NCBI RefSeq assembly: GCF_028617075.1
Contig: NZ_JAQKGV010000007.1
Coordinates: 1-64,000 of the forward strand
DNA: 64,000 nt
Source: Rubrobacter calidifluminis
GTDB taxonomy: Bacteria; Actinomycetota; Rubrobacteria; Rubrobacterales; Rubrobacteraceae
Direction of reading: 5' to 3'
The notes below the pieces were generated by a model. The model made no database searches. It had not been told where the DNA came from and was given only the letters and a program-made list of their open reading frames with translations. This document shows positions 33,519 to 41,772 of the stretch, piece by piece (the first letter of the stretch is position 1; every line of letters starts with the position of its first letter). The position numbers were made by a program, and so were the translations under genes.

Positions 33519-33962
33519 TTGACGGATCAGAGCGAGCGGGTGGCAGCTGTCACCCGGGAGGTGGAGGAAGGTCCACCGCCTTCGGACCGGAGCATAAAGG
33601 AGATAATAGAGGCCCTGCGACCCCAGTTGCAGGAGCTGGTCAGCAAGCAGATGGAGCTCACGAAGGCCGAGCTGGCCCCGAGCGGCCGGCGCGCGGGGCT
33701 GAGCATAGGGCTGTTGCTCACCGGGGCGGCCTTCATGCTCCTGTTCACGATCTTCATCTGCTTCACCGTGGTCTACGCGATCTCGCTCGCCCTCCCCTTG
33801 TGGCTATCGTTCCTTATAGTCTCTGTTATACTGCTCGTGCTCGGCGCGATACTGGCCGGGGCGGGTGCGGCATCGCTGCGCAAGGTCGACCCGGTGCCGC
33901 GCCGGTCCATACGGGCGCTGCGTCAGAACATCGACTGGGTGAAGGGGCAGCTCAAAAGGTGA
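33519..33962 (+). CDS. Phage-holin-superfamily (Actinobacterial Holin-X-like) membrane protein
   Basis: A 147-residue protein with a charged amphipathic N-terminus (LRPQLQELVSKQMELTKAELAPSGRRAG) and two membrane helices (IGLLLTGAAFMLLFTIFICFTV and LPLWLSFLIVSVILLVLGAILA). This matches DUF1469/Holin-X proteins, common in actinobacteria as envelope proteins without any prophage. TTG 33519 follows AAAGGAG; an ATG 24 bases upstream is possible. Its stop overlaps the DUF3618 start (GTGA). Confidence 0.78.
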   Translation: MTDQSERVAAVTREVEEGPPPSDRSIKEIIEALRPQLQELVSKQMELTKAELAPSGRRAGLSIGLLLTGAAFMLLFTIFICFTVVYAISLALPLWLSFLIVSVILLVLGAILAGAGAASLRKVDPVPRRSIRALRQNIDWVKGQLKR

Positions 33963-34321
33963 GCGAGATACCTGAACGCATAGAGAGGGAGATGTTCGAG
34001 ATCCGGAGCCGCATGACCCGGGATCTCGTGGACCTGCGCAAGCACGTGGACCCGAAGGTCGTCGGCGAGCGGGTCAAGGAGAACGCCCGCCAGCGGGCGC
34101 GGAAGCTGCTCGGCCGGTTGCAGAAAGAGCTGCGCCAGCGGGCGGAGAGGACGATCGCCTCGGCGCGGGGCCAGCTGCTCGCGGCGCGCGAGGCGGGCGA
34201 GAAGCGCGACCCCTCGATACTCACCGACGCGGTGCGCAGCGACCCGGTCCCGGCTGCGATCCTGGTCGCCGTGGTGGTGTTGATGGCGAGCGCGGCCCGG
34301 CGGTCGAACGGAGCGAGGTAA
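33959..34321 (+). CDS. DUF3618 membrane protein
   Basis: A 120-residue protein: IPERIEREMFEIRSRMTRDLVDLRK at the start is the DUF3618 signature. A long charged helix with coiled-coil character follows, then one C-terminal membrane helix (PAAILVAVVVLMASAA). DUF3618 genes regularly follow Holin-X-like genes in actinobacteria, and the GTGA overlap with the upstream gene fits that pairing. An envelope or stress role is assumed for the pair, but no activity is known. Confidence 0.75.
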   Translation: MSEIPERIEREMFEIRSRMTRDLVDLRKHVDPKVVGERVKENARQRARKLLGRLQKELRQRAERTIASARGQLLAAREAGEKRDPSILTDAVRSDPVPAAILVAVVVLMASAARRSNGAR

Positions 34322-34327
34322 GGCTCT

Positions 34328-35530
34328 CTGAGCCACGTACACTTCCAGCCCTTCGGCGGGGTCGCGGGCGACATGTCGCTCGCGGCCCTCATCCAGGCAG
34401 GAGCTCCCGCTGAGGAGGTCTCGGCCGGCCTCGAGGCCCTCGGTCTCGAGCTCGATCTGCATCTCGAAGAGGTGCAGATAAGCGGGGTGCGGGCGCTGCA
34501 CCTCTACTTTCACGCTCCTCCCGAGCACGCCCACCGTACCCTGCGCGACATCCGGCGCATGGTCGAGGGCTCTGGGCTCCCCGACCGCGCCGTCGGTCGG
34601 GCGATGGACGCCTTCACAAGGCTCGCCGAGGCCGAGGGCGAGGTACACGGCAACCCTCCCGAGGAGGTCACCTTCCACGAAGTGGGGGCGGCGGATTCGA
34701 TCGCGGACATCGTCGGGGTCTGCCTGGCGCTGGAGCTGCTCGGGGCAGATTCGGTGAGCTGCGCCCCGCTCCCCCTCGGGGGCGGCGTCACCCGCAGCGC
34801 CCACGGCCCGCTCCCCGCCCCCGGGCCGGCCACGCTCGAAGTACTGCGCGGGGCGAGGATCAGGTGGGAGGAGGTTCCCCACGAGATGACCACCCCGACC
34901 GGGGCCGCGCTCATGGTCTCGCTGACCGGCGGACGCTTCACCGGTGCCGCCCCGCCGATGACGCTCTCCTCCTGCGGCTACGGCGCCGGGAGCGCCCGCT
35001 TCGAGGAGGTGCCGAACCTGCTGCGCGCGGTGGTCGGCCAGCTCGAAGGCCCCGCCGGGGACATAGAACTGCTCGAGGCCAACGTCGACGACGCTTCGGG
35101 GGAGATCCTCGGCTCCGTCGTCGGGAGGCTGCTGGAGGCCGGGGCGCTCGACGCCTGGCTTGAACCGATCGTGATGAAGAAGGGGCGCGGGGCGTACAAG
35201 CTGTGCGCCCTCGCCGGAGGCGCGGACGTCGAGAAGCTGGCGCGGCTCGCGATGCGCGAGACGGGTACTCTGGGCGTCCGGCACCATCCCGTCTCCCGCA
35301 CCGTCGCCGAGCGGCGTACCGTGAGCGTGACCCTCCCCTACGGGAGCTGTCGGGTGAAGGTCGGGAGCATCGACGGGGAGGATTTCATCGCCTCACCCGA
35401 GCACGAAGACGTCGAGAGGCTCTCCAGGGAGGCCGGGCTCCCTCTGGCGCGCGTGTACGCCGACGCGCGGGAGGCCTGCACCCGCTACCCGGGGAAGCTG
35501 GACGCGAGCAGAGCCTCGCAGTCGCGGTAG
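34328..35530 (+). CDS. larC: LarC-type nickel-insertion protein, apparently with a CTG start
   Basis: A 400-residue protein of the LarC/DUF111 family, which inserts nickel into the pincer cofactor of lactate racemase in a CTP-dependent step. Motifs include FHEVGAADSIADIVG, a GGGVTRSAHGPLPAPGPAT loop and EANVDDASGE. The conserved N-terminus (VHFQPFGGVAGDM) lies upstream of the first ATG at 34373. The only start-like codon in that open stretch is CTG 34328, with GAGGT 8 bases before it. It follows the DUF3618 stop by 6 bases. LarB, LarE and LarA are not in the window. The 3-prime end overlaps the convergent HAD gene by 46 bases. Confidence 0.82.
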   Translation: MSHVHFQPFGGVAGDMSLAALIQAGAPAEEVSAGLEALGLELDLHLEEVQISGVRALHLYFHAPPEHAHRTLRDIRRMVEGSGLPDRAVGRAMDAFTRLAEAEGEVHGNPPEEVTFHEVGAADSIADIVGVCLALELLGADSVSCAPLPLGGGVTRSAHGPLPAPGPATLEVLRGARIRWEEVPHEMTTPTGAALMVSLTGGRFTGAAPPMTLSSCGYGAGSARFEEVPNLLRAVVGQLEGPAGDIELLEANVDDASGEILGSVVGRLLEAGALDAWLEPIVMKKGRGAYKLCALAGGADVEKLARLAMRETGTLGVRHHPVSRTVAERRTVSVTLPYGSCRVKVGSIDGEDFIASPEHEDVERLSREAGLPLARVYADAREACTRYPGKLDASRASQSR

Positions 35531-36129
35531 ACCCCCGCGGCGCCCGCCTCGCGCAGCTCCGCCTCGCTGAAAGCGCCGCCGGTAAGCACGGCGAACGTCC
35601 GGATCCCCGCCGCCCCGGCGGCCTCGACGTCCCACACCGAGTCCCCCACCGCGACGGTCTCCTCCGGGGAGGCTCCGGCCCGCTCGAGGGCGAGCTCGAA
35701 GATGTCCGGGGCCGGCTTGGACTGCTCGACGTCGCCGGATGAGACGACGCCGGAGAGATGATCCCCGGCGTCGAGCGCCCGCAGGTGATGCTCGAGCTCC
35801 TCGGGCTTCGCGCTGGTGACGAACCATACCTGGTAGCCCCGCTCCGAGAGGGTTTGGATCATCTCGGACGCCCCGGGAAGGGGGTAGCCGAACTCCTGGA
35901 ACCCGGCGTAGAGTTCGCTGTGCAGCTCGTTGACCCTCCCTGCCACCTCCTCGTCTCGTGTGAAGCGGGCGATGAGCTGGTCCGATCCGCGCCCTATCTG
36001 TTTGTGTACGGCGGCCCGCGGGATCCTCATCCCGACCTCCTCGAAGGCCCGGGCCCAGGCCTCGACGTGCAGATAATTCGTGTCCATGAGCGTCCCGTCG
36101 ACGTCCAGAACGACGTTCCTCGTCACCAT
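35485..36129 (-). CDS. HAD-superfamily phosphatase (phosphoglycolate phosphatase/beta-PGM-like)
   Basis: A 214-residue HAD hydrolase with all four motifs: DVDGT (nucleophile D9, acid D11), the Ser of VTSAKPEELEHHL, the Lys of SKPAPDIFE and VGDSVWDVEAA. A helical C1 cap follows motif I. Substrates of this branch are small phosphorylated compounds such as phosphoglycolate. ATG 36129 has GAGGAG upstream. It diverges from ygfZ with only 46 bases between starts and its end overlaps larC. Confidence 0.85.
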   Translation of the reverse strand: MVTRNVVLDVDGTLMDTNYLHVEAWARAFEEVGMRIPRAAVHKQIGRGSDQLIARFTRDEEVAGRVNELHSELYAGFQEFGYPLPGASEMIQTLSERGYQVWFVTSAKPEELEHHLRALDAGDHLSGVVSSGDVEQSKPAPDIFELALERAGASPEETVAVGDSVWDVEAAGAAGIRTFAVLTGGAFSEAELREAGAAGVYRDCEALLASSFPG

Positions 36130-36163
36130 CGGCTCTCCTCGTGGTCGCTGGGCTTCGATGGCA

Positions 36164-36169
36164 TAGAAT
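36164..36169 (+). promoter_or_regulatory. -10 box placed for leaderless transcription of ygfZ
   Basis: TAGAAT ends 6 bases before the ATG at 36176, and there is no ribosome site in between, so the transcript would begin at or next to the start codon. No convincing -35 box is present. Confidence 0.5.
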
Positions 36170-36175
36170 ACCCCC

Positions 36176-37147
36176 ATGGAGAGAGCGAGAACCCCGGACG
36201 CAAAAGATAGCGGCCACCAAGCCCTCTTCGAGAAAGCGGCGATCGTGGACCTCGGGGGCTGGACGGTGCTGCGCCTCTCCGGACGCGACCCGGTCGGGAT
36301 GCTTGACGCCGTCCTGACGCGCAACCTCCCCACAGAGGAGAATGGGGGGGTCTACGCGGCGCTTCTCAACCCCAAGGGCCGTATCCAGACGGACCTGCGG
36401 GCCGTCAGATGCGAGGGCGGGGTGCTGGTCGTCACAGGCAGCGCGGGGGGTGGCGCGGCGCGTGAGATCCTGGGGCGCTACGCCCCGTTCTCCCGCGTGA
36501 GGCTCGAAGACCTCTCCGCCGGCGGGGAGCGCTGGTCGGTCCTCGGCCTCTACGGGCCGGGCTCCCGCGACCTGCTCGGGCTCCCTGAGATGGCCGAGCA
36601 CGAGGGCCGCCCGCTGGAGCCGGCGCTCATCGCCATCCGGGTGGAGCTCCCGGTGCCCGGCTACGACCTGATCGGCGCCCGCAGCGCACTCGCGCGGGTG
36701 CGCCGGACCCTCGAGGACCGTGGGGCCGTCGTGGCGGACGAACGAGCCTACGAGACTGCCCGCATCTCCGCCGGCATCCCCCGCTTCGGCGTGGACCTCA
36801 CCCCGGAGAACTTCCCCGGTGAGTGCCCCACGTTCCTGCAGCGGGCGGTCAGCTTCGAGAAGGGCTGCTACCCGGGCCAGGAGACAGTCTCCCGGATGCA
36901 CTACCGGGGACACCCGAACAGGACGCTGCACCGCTTCGAGGTAGAGGGGAAGGCGCCGCAGACCGGCGCCCCCATCACCCAGCGCGGCGAAGAGGTCGGC
37001 CGGGTGACGAGCGTCGCGCCGCTGCCGGTGGGCGGCAGGGTCTTCGCCCTCGGATACCTCTCGCGCAGGGCGGAGCCGAAAGGCGAACCCCTGTACGCCT
37101 CGTCCGCGGTGCTTCACCCGGGCGATCCGGCCGAGAAGGCCCGGTAG
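36176..37147 (+). CDS. ygfZ: YgfZ/GcvT-like folate-binding iron-sulfur protein
   Basis: A 323-residue aminomethyltransferase-fold protein. The YgfZ signature K-G-C-Y-x-G-Q-E appears as KGCYPGQETVSRMHYRG in the C-terminal third. YgfZ/IBA57 proteins use tetrahydrofolate to help build or repair iron-sulfur clusters of certain enzymes. Its position about 1 kb upstream of the suf operon fits that job. Start ATG 36176 sits directly behind a TAGAAT box, suggesting a leaderless mRNA. A GC hairpin follows the stop. Confidence 0.83.
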   Translation: MERARTPDAKDSGHQALFEKAAIVDLGGWTVLRLSGRDPVGMLDAVLTRNLPTEENGGVYAALLNPKGRIQTDLRAVRCEGGVLVVTGSAGGGAAREILGRYAPFSRVRLEDLSAGGERWSVLGLYGPGSRDLLGLPEMAEHEGRPLEPALIAIRVELPVPGYDLIGARSALARVRRTLEDRGAVVADERAYETARISAGIPRFGVDLTPENFPGECPTFLQRAVSFEKGCYPGQETVSRMHYRGHPNRTLHRFEVEGKAPQTGAPITQRGEEVGRVTSVAPLPVGGRVFALGYLSRRAEPKGEPLYASSAVLHPGDPAEKAR

Positions 37148-37158
37148 AGAGAAGTGCA

Positions 37159-37181
37159 GCGCCCCTTCACCTGCGGGGCGC
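37159..37181 (+). terminator. Terminator-like hairpin after ygfZ
   Basis: Perfect 7-base stem GCGCCCC/GGGGCGC with a 9-base loop, followed by GTTTGCC in place of a long T-run. The loop holds the -35 of the next gene, so termination and initiation elements overlap here. Confidence 0.45.
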
Positions 37182-37194
37182 GTTTGCCTAAAAT
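37166..37194 (+). promoter_or_regulatory. Leaderless-type promoter of the terpene cyclase-like gene
   Basis: TTCACC (37166-37171) and TAAAAT (37189-37194) are 17 bases apart. Only 6 bases separate the -10 box from ATG 37201, so the transcript should start at the A of the ATG. Confidence 0.55.
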
Positions 37195-37200
37195 ACCCGC

Positions 37201-37854
37201 ATGTTCTACGGGGTGATGCTCCTCTCGGGAGCGCTGTGGACGCTCGCCTACCTGCTCATCCTGCGCCAGGGATACCTGGACCGCACCTACGGGATGCCGC
37301 TCGCAGCACTCAGCGCGAACATCTCCTGGGAGTTCGTCTTCTCCTTCATCTACCCCCCGCACTCGATCCAACACCCCGTCAACGTGGTCTGGTTCTTCCT
37401 GGACCTGCTCATCGTGCTGCAGACGCTCGGCTTCGGACCCCGCGAGTTCCCCGACCTCTCCCGGCCCCTCTTCTACGCCACCTTCGCCCTGATGGTCGCC
37501 ATCGCCCTCCCCACCATCATCCTCATGAGCCGTACCTTCGGAGATTACGACGGCGCCTACTCGGCCTTCGGCCAGAACCTCATGATGTCCGCCCTGTTCA
37601 TCGCCATGCTCTACAACCGACGCTCACTGCGCGGACAGTCACTTTCGATAGCCCTCTGCAAGCTCTTCGGTACGGCCGCGGCCTCCTTCGCCTTCTACTT
37701 CTACTCCACCGACTACAGCGGCTCCCCCCTCCTCACCTCCCTCTACCTCGCCATCTTCGCCCTCGACCTCCTCTACACCCTCCTGGTCCTCGCCGCGACC
37801 AGGATGCGCCCCACAGCACGGGACAAAAGACCTCCCGCCAGCACCAGCATATAG
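37201..37854 (+). CDS. Small polytopic protein resembling Pyr4/PaxB transmembrane terpene cyclases
   Basis: A 217-residue integral membrane protein with seven predicted helices. The segment DRTYGMPLAALSANISWEF (27-45) closely follows the DRTYGM...N-I-x-W-E pattern of fungal Pyr4/PaxB-type cyclases, which protonate epoxide or olefin groups of meroterpenoids within the membrane. Two acidic residues are at the expected places: E44 in helix 2 and D189 in the last helix (FALDLLYTLLV). No terpenoid precursor genes are adjacent; neighbours are ygfZ and sufC. A leaderless promoter is present. The cyclase activity is inferred from motif similarity and is unproven for most bacterial relatives. Confidence 0.62.
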   Translation: MFYGVMLLSGALWTLAYLLILRQGYLDRTYGMPLAALSANISWEFVFSFIYPPHSIQHPVNVVWFFLDLLIVLQTLGFGPREFPDLSRPLFYATFALMVAIALPTIILMSRTFGDYDGAYSAFGQNLMMSALFIAMLYNRRSLRGQSLSIALCKLFGTAAASFAFYFYSTDYSGSPLLTSLYLAIFALDLLYTLLVLAATRMRPTARDKRPPASTSI

Positions 37855-38002
37855 AGAACCATTACCGATAAAACCCCGCCAGAAGCCAGTCTCTGTTACA
37901 AACTTCCGGCCGCCCTCACGTTAACGACAATCGTTCCCGGTAAGTCTGTGAAGAAGCATGAGCCGCCCGAAAATCCCTTTGCAGAGCGCTTTTCAGGGTC
38001 TT

Positions 38003-38019
38003 TCAGGAAATATTCTTGA
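38003..38019. promoter_or_regulatory. Inverted repeat upstream of the suf operon
   Basis: TCAGGAA-ATA-TTCTTGA forms a TCARGAA/TTCYTGA dyad with a 3-base centre. It lies about 50 bases upstream of the predicted suf start point, a position suited to a regulator. It matches neither the classical Fur box nor the IscR site, and no SufR gene is adjacent. Confidence 0.4.
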
Positions 38020-38035
38020 TACAGGTCACGCCTTG

Positions 38036-38064
38036 TTGTTGGTCGGGTGGTGCTGTGATTAAAT
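38036..38064 (+). promoter_or_regulatory. Possible suf operon promoter
   Basis: TTGTTG (38036-38041) and TTAAAT (38059-38064) with a 17-base spacer in the AT-richer part of the 252-base gap between 37854 and 38107. The rest of that gap shows no gene. Confidence 0.35.
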
Positions 38065-38106
38065 AGCCCTGGAGTAGCAAGCTTGTCAAAGCACAGCGGG
38101 GGTTAG

Positions 38107-38859
38107 ATGCTAAAGATAGAGAACCTGCACGCCGGGATAGAAGGCAAGGAGATCCTCAAGGGCGTCGATCTGGAGGTAGGGCTCGGGGAGATCCACGCCA
38201 TAATGGGCCCGAACGGTGGGGGCAAGAGCACGCTGGCGAGCGTTCTGATGGGGCACCCCCGCTACGAGGTCACCGAGGGGTCTGTGACCTTCGACGGGCA
38301 CGACGTGCTCGAGCTCGAGCCCGACGAGCGGGCGAAGCTGGGGATGTTTCTGGCGTTCCAGTATCCGAGCGAGGTACCGGGAGTCTCCGTAGCGAACTTC
38401 CTGCGCACGGCGGTCAATTCGGTCAGGGAGCAGGAGCTCTCCCCGATGGAGATGTACCGGCTCCTGCAGGAGAAGATGAAGATCATGAAGATGGACCCGA
38501 GCTTCGCCGAGAGGTATCTCAACGAGGGCTTCTCCGGCGGGGAGAAGAAGCGCAACGAGATCCTGCAGATGCTCATGCTCGAGCCAAAGCTCGCCATCCT
38601 GGACGAGACTGACTCCGGGCTCGACATAGACGCGCTGCAGGTCGTGGCCGACGGGGTCAACAGCATGCGCGGCCCCGACTTCTCGGCGATCGTGATCACG
38701 CACTACCAGAGGATCCTGCGTTACATCGAGCCCGACTACGTGCACGTCATACTCGACGGCAGGATCGCCACCTCCGGCGGCAAAGAGCTCGCCGAGGAGC
38801 TGGAGCAGAAGGGCTACGACTGGGTCCGGCAGGAGTTCGGCGCCGGGGCCCAGAGCTGA
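38107..38859 (+). CDS. sufC: SufC, ATPase of the SUF iron-sulfur assembly complex
   Basis: A 250-residue ABC-type ATPase with Walker [10 protein letters not shown], the SufC-type signature [10 protein letters not shown] and Walker [17 protein letters not shown]. It energises the SufBCD scaffold on which clusters are built in the cytoplasm. It is the first gene of the operon here, before sufB and sufD; many actinobacteria place sufR and sufB first. ATG 38107 follows GGGGG. The sufB gene begins 12 bases after its stop. Confidence 0.96.
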   Translation: MLKIENLHAGIEGKEILKGVDLEVGLGEIHAIMGPNGGGKSTLASVLMGHPRYEVTEGSVTFDGHDVLELEPDERAKLGMFLAFQYPSEVPGVSVANFLRTAVNSVREQELSPMEMYRLLQEKMKIMKMDPSFAERYLNEGFSGGEKKRNEILQMLMLEPKLAILDETDSGLDIDALQVVADGVNSMRGPDFSAIVITHYQRILRYIEPDYVHVILDGRIATSGGKELAEELEQKGYDWVRQEFGAGAQS

Positions 38860-38871
38860 AGGAGGAGAAAG

Positions 38872-40284
38872 ATGCCTGAAGAGAAGAGCATCACCGAACT
38901 CGGTCTCGACGAGTACAAGTACGGGTTCCGCGACCCGGAGGAGTACTTCTTCAAGACCCCGCGCAAGGGGATAGACCCCGAGGTCGTGGCGATGATCTCC
39001 AAGCACAAGGGCGAGCCACAGTGGATGCTCGAGTTTCGCCTCAAGGCGCTCGAGTCGTTCCTGGAGAAGCCGCTGCCCACGTGGGGTGCGGACCTCTCCG
39101 ACCTCGACTTCGACGACATCTACTACTACATAAAGCCGGTCGAGAACCAGGGGCGCTCGTGGGATGAGGTCCCCGAGACGATAAAGAACACCTTTGAGAA
39201 GCTCGGCATCCCGCAGGCCGAGCGCGAGTCGCTCGCCGGTGTCGGGGCGCAGTACGAATCTGAGGTCGTCTACCACTCGCTCAGGAAGGAGCTCGAGGAG
39301 CAGGGGGTCATCTTCCTGGACATGGACGGCGGCCTCCGCGAGCACGAAGACATCGTGCGCGAGTACTTCGGGACGGTCATCCCGCCCGACGACAACAAGT
39401 TCGCCTCGTTAAACAGCGCGGTCTGGAGCGGCGGGTCGTTCGTCTACGTGCCCAAGGGCGTGCACGTGGACATCCCGCTGCAGGCGTACTTCCGGATCAA
39501 CGCCCAGAACATGGGCCAGTTCGAGCGGACGCTCATAATCGCGGACGAGGGCTCCTACGTCCACTACATCGAGGGGTGCACCGCCCCGACCTACACGACC
39601 AACTCGCTGCACTCGGCGGTGGTCGAGCTCATCGCCAAGCCGGGCGCGCGCATCCGCTACTCGACGATCCAGAACTGGTCGCACAACACCTACAACTTGG
39701 TGACCAAGCGCGGGGTGGCCTACGAGAACGCGACCATCGAGTGGGTCGACGGCAACCTGGGCTCGAAGACCACGATGAAGTACCCGGCGGTCTACCTGAT
39801 GGGCGAAGGGGCGCGCGGCGAGATCCTCTCGGTCGCCTACGCCGGGGACGGCCAGCACCAGGACACCGGCGGCAAGGTCGTGCACGTCGCGCCGAACACC
39901 TCGAGCCGCATAACCTCCAAGTCGATCTCGAAGGGCACGGGCAGGGCCAGCTACCGGGGGCTCCTGAAGGTACACCCCGGGGCGGTCAACTCCAAGAGCC
40001 GGGTCGAGTGCGACGCCTTGTTGCTCGACGAGCAGGCCCGCACCGACACCTACCCGTACATCGAGATCGAGGAGAAGAAGGTAACGACCGAGCACGAGGC
40101 CTCGGTCTCGAAGGTCGGCGAGGACCAGCTCTTCTACCTGATGAGCCGCGGGCTCTCCGAGGACGAGGCGATGGCGATGGTCGTCAACGGCTTCATCGAG
40201 CCGATCGCCAAGGAGCTCCCGCTCGAGTACGCGATCGAGCTGAACCGTCTGATCCAGCTGGAGATGGAAGGTTCGGTCGGGTAG
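38872..40284 (+). CDS. sufB: SufB, scaffold subunit of the SUF complex
   Basis: A 470-residue protein of normal SufB length. It has the [21 protein letters not shown]-terminus, the beta-helix core ([40 protein letters not shown]) and the C-terminal [20 protein letters not shown]242 in EGCTAP is a candidate sulfur acceptor. No intein is present, unlike mycobacterial SufB. ATG 38872 has AAGGAGG before it. A strong hairpin lies between this gene and sufD. Confidence 0.96.
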   Translation: MPEEKSITELGLDEYKYGFRDPEEYFFKTPRKGIDPEVVAMISKHKGEPQWMLEFRLKALESFLEKPLPTWGADLSDLDFDDIYYYIKPVENQGRSWDEVPETIKNTFEKLGIPQAERESLAGVGAQYESEVVYHSLRKELEEQGVIFLDMDGGLREHEDIVREYFGTVIPPDDNKFASLNSAVWSGGSFVYVPKGVHVDIPLQAYFRINAQNMGQFERTLIIADEGSYVHYIEGCTAPTYTTNSLHSAVVELIAKPGARIRYSTIQNWSHNTYNLVTKRGVAYENATIEWVDGNLGSKTTMKYPAVYLMGEGARGEILSVAYAGDGQHQDTGGKVVHVAPNTSSRITSKSISKGTGRASYRGLLKVHPGAVNSKSRVECDALLLDEQARTDTYPYIEIEEKKVTTEHEASVSKVGEDQLFYLMSRGLSEDEAMAMVVNGFIEPIAKELPLEYAIELNRLIQLEMEGSVG

Positions 40285-40323
40285 GAGGCCGGGAGGCTCG
40301 CGGTCCGGCAGAGAACGTGCTTT

Positions 40324-40354
40324 CGGGGCGGGCTCCCTCCGGGGGTCCGCCCCG
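40324..40354 (+). terminator. Attenuator-like hairpin between sufB and sufD
   Basis: A 14-pair stem (two G-T pairs) with a TCC loop: CGGGGCGGGCTCCC pairs with GGGGGTCCGCCCCG, followed by TTTCCT. It occupies the middle of a 119-base gap inside the otherwise compact suf operon, so it may partly terminate or process the mRNA and set the SufBC:SufD ratio. Confidence 0.6.
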
Positions 40355-40403
40355 TTTCCTGAGAGAGACGGGCGTAAGTATCAAACGCAGAGAGAGGTGG
40401 AAG

Positions 40404-41771
40404 ATGAGCGAGAACGGCGTGCCGGAGGTTCTGAAGAGCAGGGGCCTGAGCGTCGAGGTGGTGAAGGCGCTCTCGGCGTACAAGGACGAGCCGCGCTGGC
40501 TGGCGGAGAAGCGGCTCGCGGCGTGGCACCTCTTCGAGAAGACGCCGATGCCGACGCTGCGCGACGAGGAGTGGCGCTACACCGACGTCTCGGACATAGA
40601 CCTGAACTCGTTCGTCCCCTACGCCGCGAGCCCGGACGTGGAGCGCGAGGGGGATCTGCCCGACGCCGTACAGACCATGATCCGGGAGGGCGAAGAGAAC
40701 TCGGCCCTTCTCGTGCAGCACAACTCCGAGACCACCCTGAGCCGGGTTGACGAGGAGCTCACGGCGAAGGGCGTCGTCTTCACCGACCTGCACACCGCCC
40801 TCAGGGAGCACGGGGAGCTGCTCGAGGAGAAGCTCTTCGGGCTCGTCCCGGCCGACTACGACAAGTTCGCCTCGCTCTCGGCGGCGCTGTTCTCCGGGGG
40901 ATCGTTCCTGTACGTGCCGCGCGGCGTCGAGATAGAGGTCCCGATCCAGAGCTACCGCTGGCTGGACGTGACCGGATCGATCATGCCGCGCACGCTGGTC
41001 ATCGTCGAGGAGGGCGCCGTCGTCACCTACATCGACGAGTACGCCTCCTCCGGCGGAGAGGACGACGAGTTCGCCCTCTCCAACGGTGCGGTCGAGCTCT
41101 ACGTCGGCGAGGGGGCCAGCCTGCGCTACGTCTCGCTGCAGAACTGGGGGCGCAACGTGGTGCACTTCAACACCATCCGCGGGGAGACCGGACGCGACGC
41201 CACGCTCAACAGCCTGGTCGTCTCCTTCGGGGCCGACCTCTCGCGCACCAACGTCGAGGCAGGCCTGGCCGCCCCGGGGAGCGACTCGGAGATGCTCGGG
41301 CTCTACTTCGCCGACTCCAACCAGGTCATAGACCACCACACCCTGCAGGACCACCTCGCCCACGACGCCCACTCCGACCTGCTGTACAAGGGCGCGGCGC
41401 GGGATGAGGCGCTCACGGTCTTCTCCGGCCTGATCCGGGTCGAGCCCGGGGCACAGAAGACCGACGCCTACCAGACCAACCGCAACCTGATCCTGGGCAC
41501 CGAGGACGCGATGGCGATCTCGCTGCCCAAGCTCGAGATACAGGCCGACGACGTCAAGTGCTCGCACGGCTCGACGACGGGGCAGGTCGACGAGGAGGAG
41601 CTCTTCTACATGATGAGCCGCGGCGTCCCGCGCGTGGAGGCGGAGAAGCTGGTCGTCTTCGGGTTCTTCGGCGAGGTGACGAGCCGTATCCCGCTTGAGG
41701 GCGTCCGGGAGAAGCTCGACCGGGTGATCGAGGAGAAGATCGGGCTCAGCGCCGGGGAGCGTGTGGCCTAG
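40404..41771 (+). CDS. sufD: SufD, scaffold partner of SufB
   Basis: A 455-residue SufB/SufD-family protein. The N-terminal helical part contains RDEEWRYTDVSDIDLNSF, typical of SufD, followed by the beta-helix core (FLYVPRGVEIEVPIQSYR, NQVIDHHTLQDHLAHDAHSD) and the C-terminal SHGSTTGQVDEEELFYMMSRGV. The conserved His in the VIDHHT region is the usual SufD residue used in cluster assembly. ATG 40404 is chosen after AGAGAGGTGG. The Rieske gene starts 1 base after its stop. Confidence 0.95.
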   Translation: MSENGVPEVLKSRGLSVEVVKALSAYKDEPRWLAEKRLAAWHLFEKTPMPTLRDEEWRYTDVSDIDLNSFVPYAASPDVEREGDLPDAVQTMIREGEENSALLVQHNSETTLSRVDEELTAKGVVFTDLHTALREHGELLEEKLFGLVPADYDKFASLSAALFSGGSFLYVPRGVEIEVPIQSYRWLDVTGSIMPRTLVIVEEGAVVTYIDEYASSGGEDDEFALSNGAVELYVGEGASLRYVSLQNWGRNVVHFNTIRGETGRDATLNSLVVSFGADLSRTNVEAGLAAPGSDSEMLGLYFADSNQVIDHHTLQDHLAHDAHSDLLYKGAARDEALTVFSGLIRVEPGAQKTDAYQTNRNLILGTEDAMAISLPKLEIQADDVKCSHGSTTGQVDEEELFYMMSRGVPRVEAEKLVVFGFFGEVTSRIPLEGVREKLDRVIEEKIGLSAGERVA

Positions 41772-41772
41772 G

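Noticed and set aside
33519-34321. Prophage remnant, suggested by the holin-like gene
   Set aside because: Holin-X plus DUF3618 is a common chromosomal pair in actinobacteria, and no integrase, lysin or structural phage gene is nearby.
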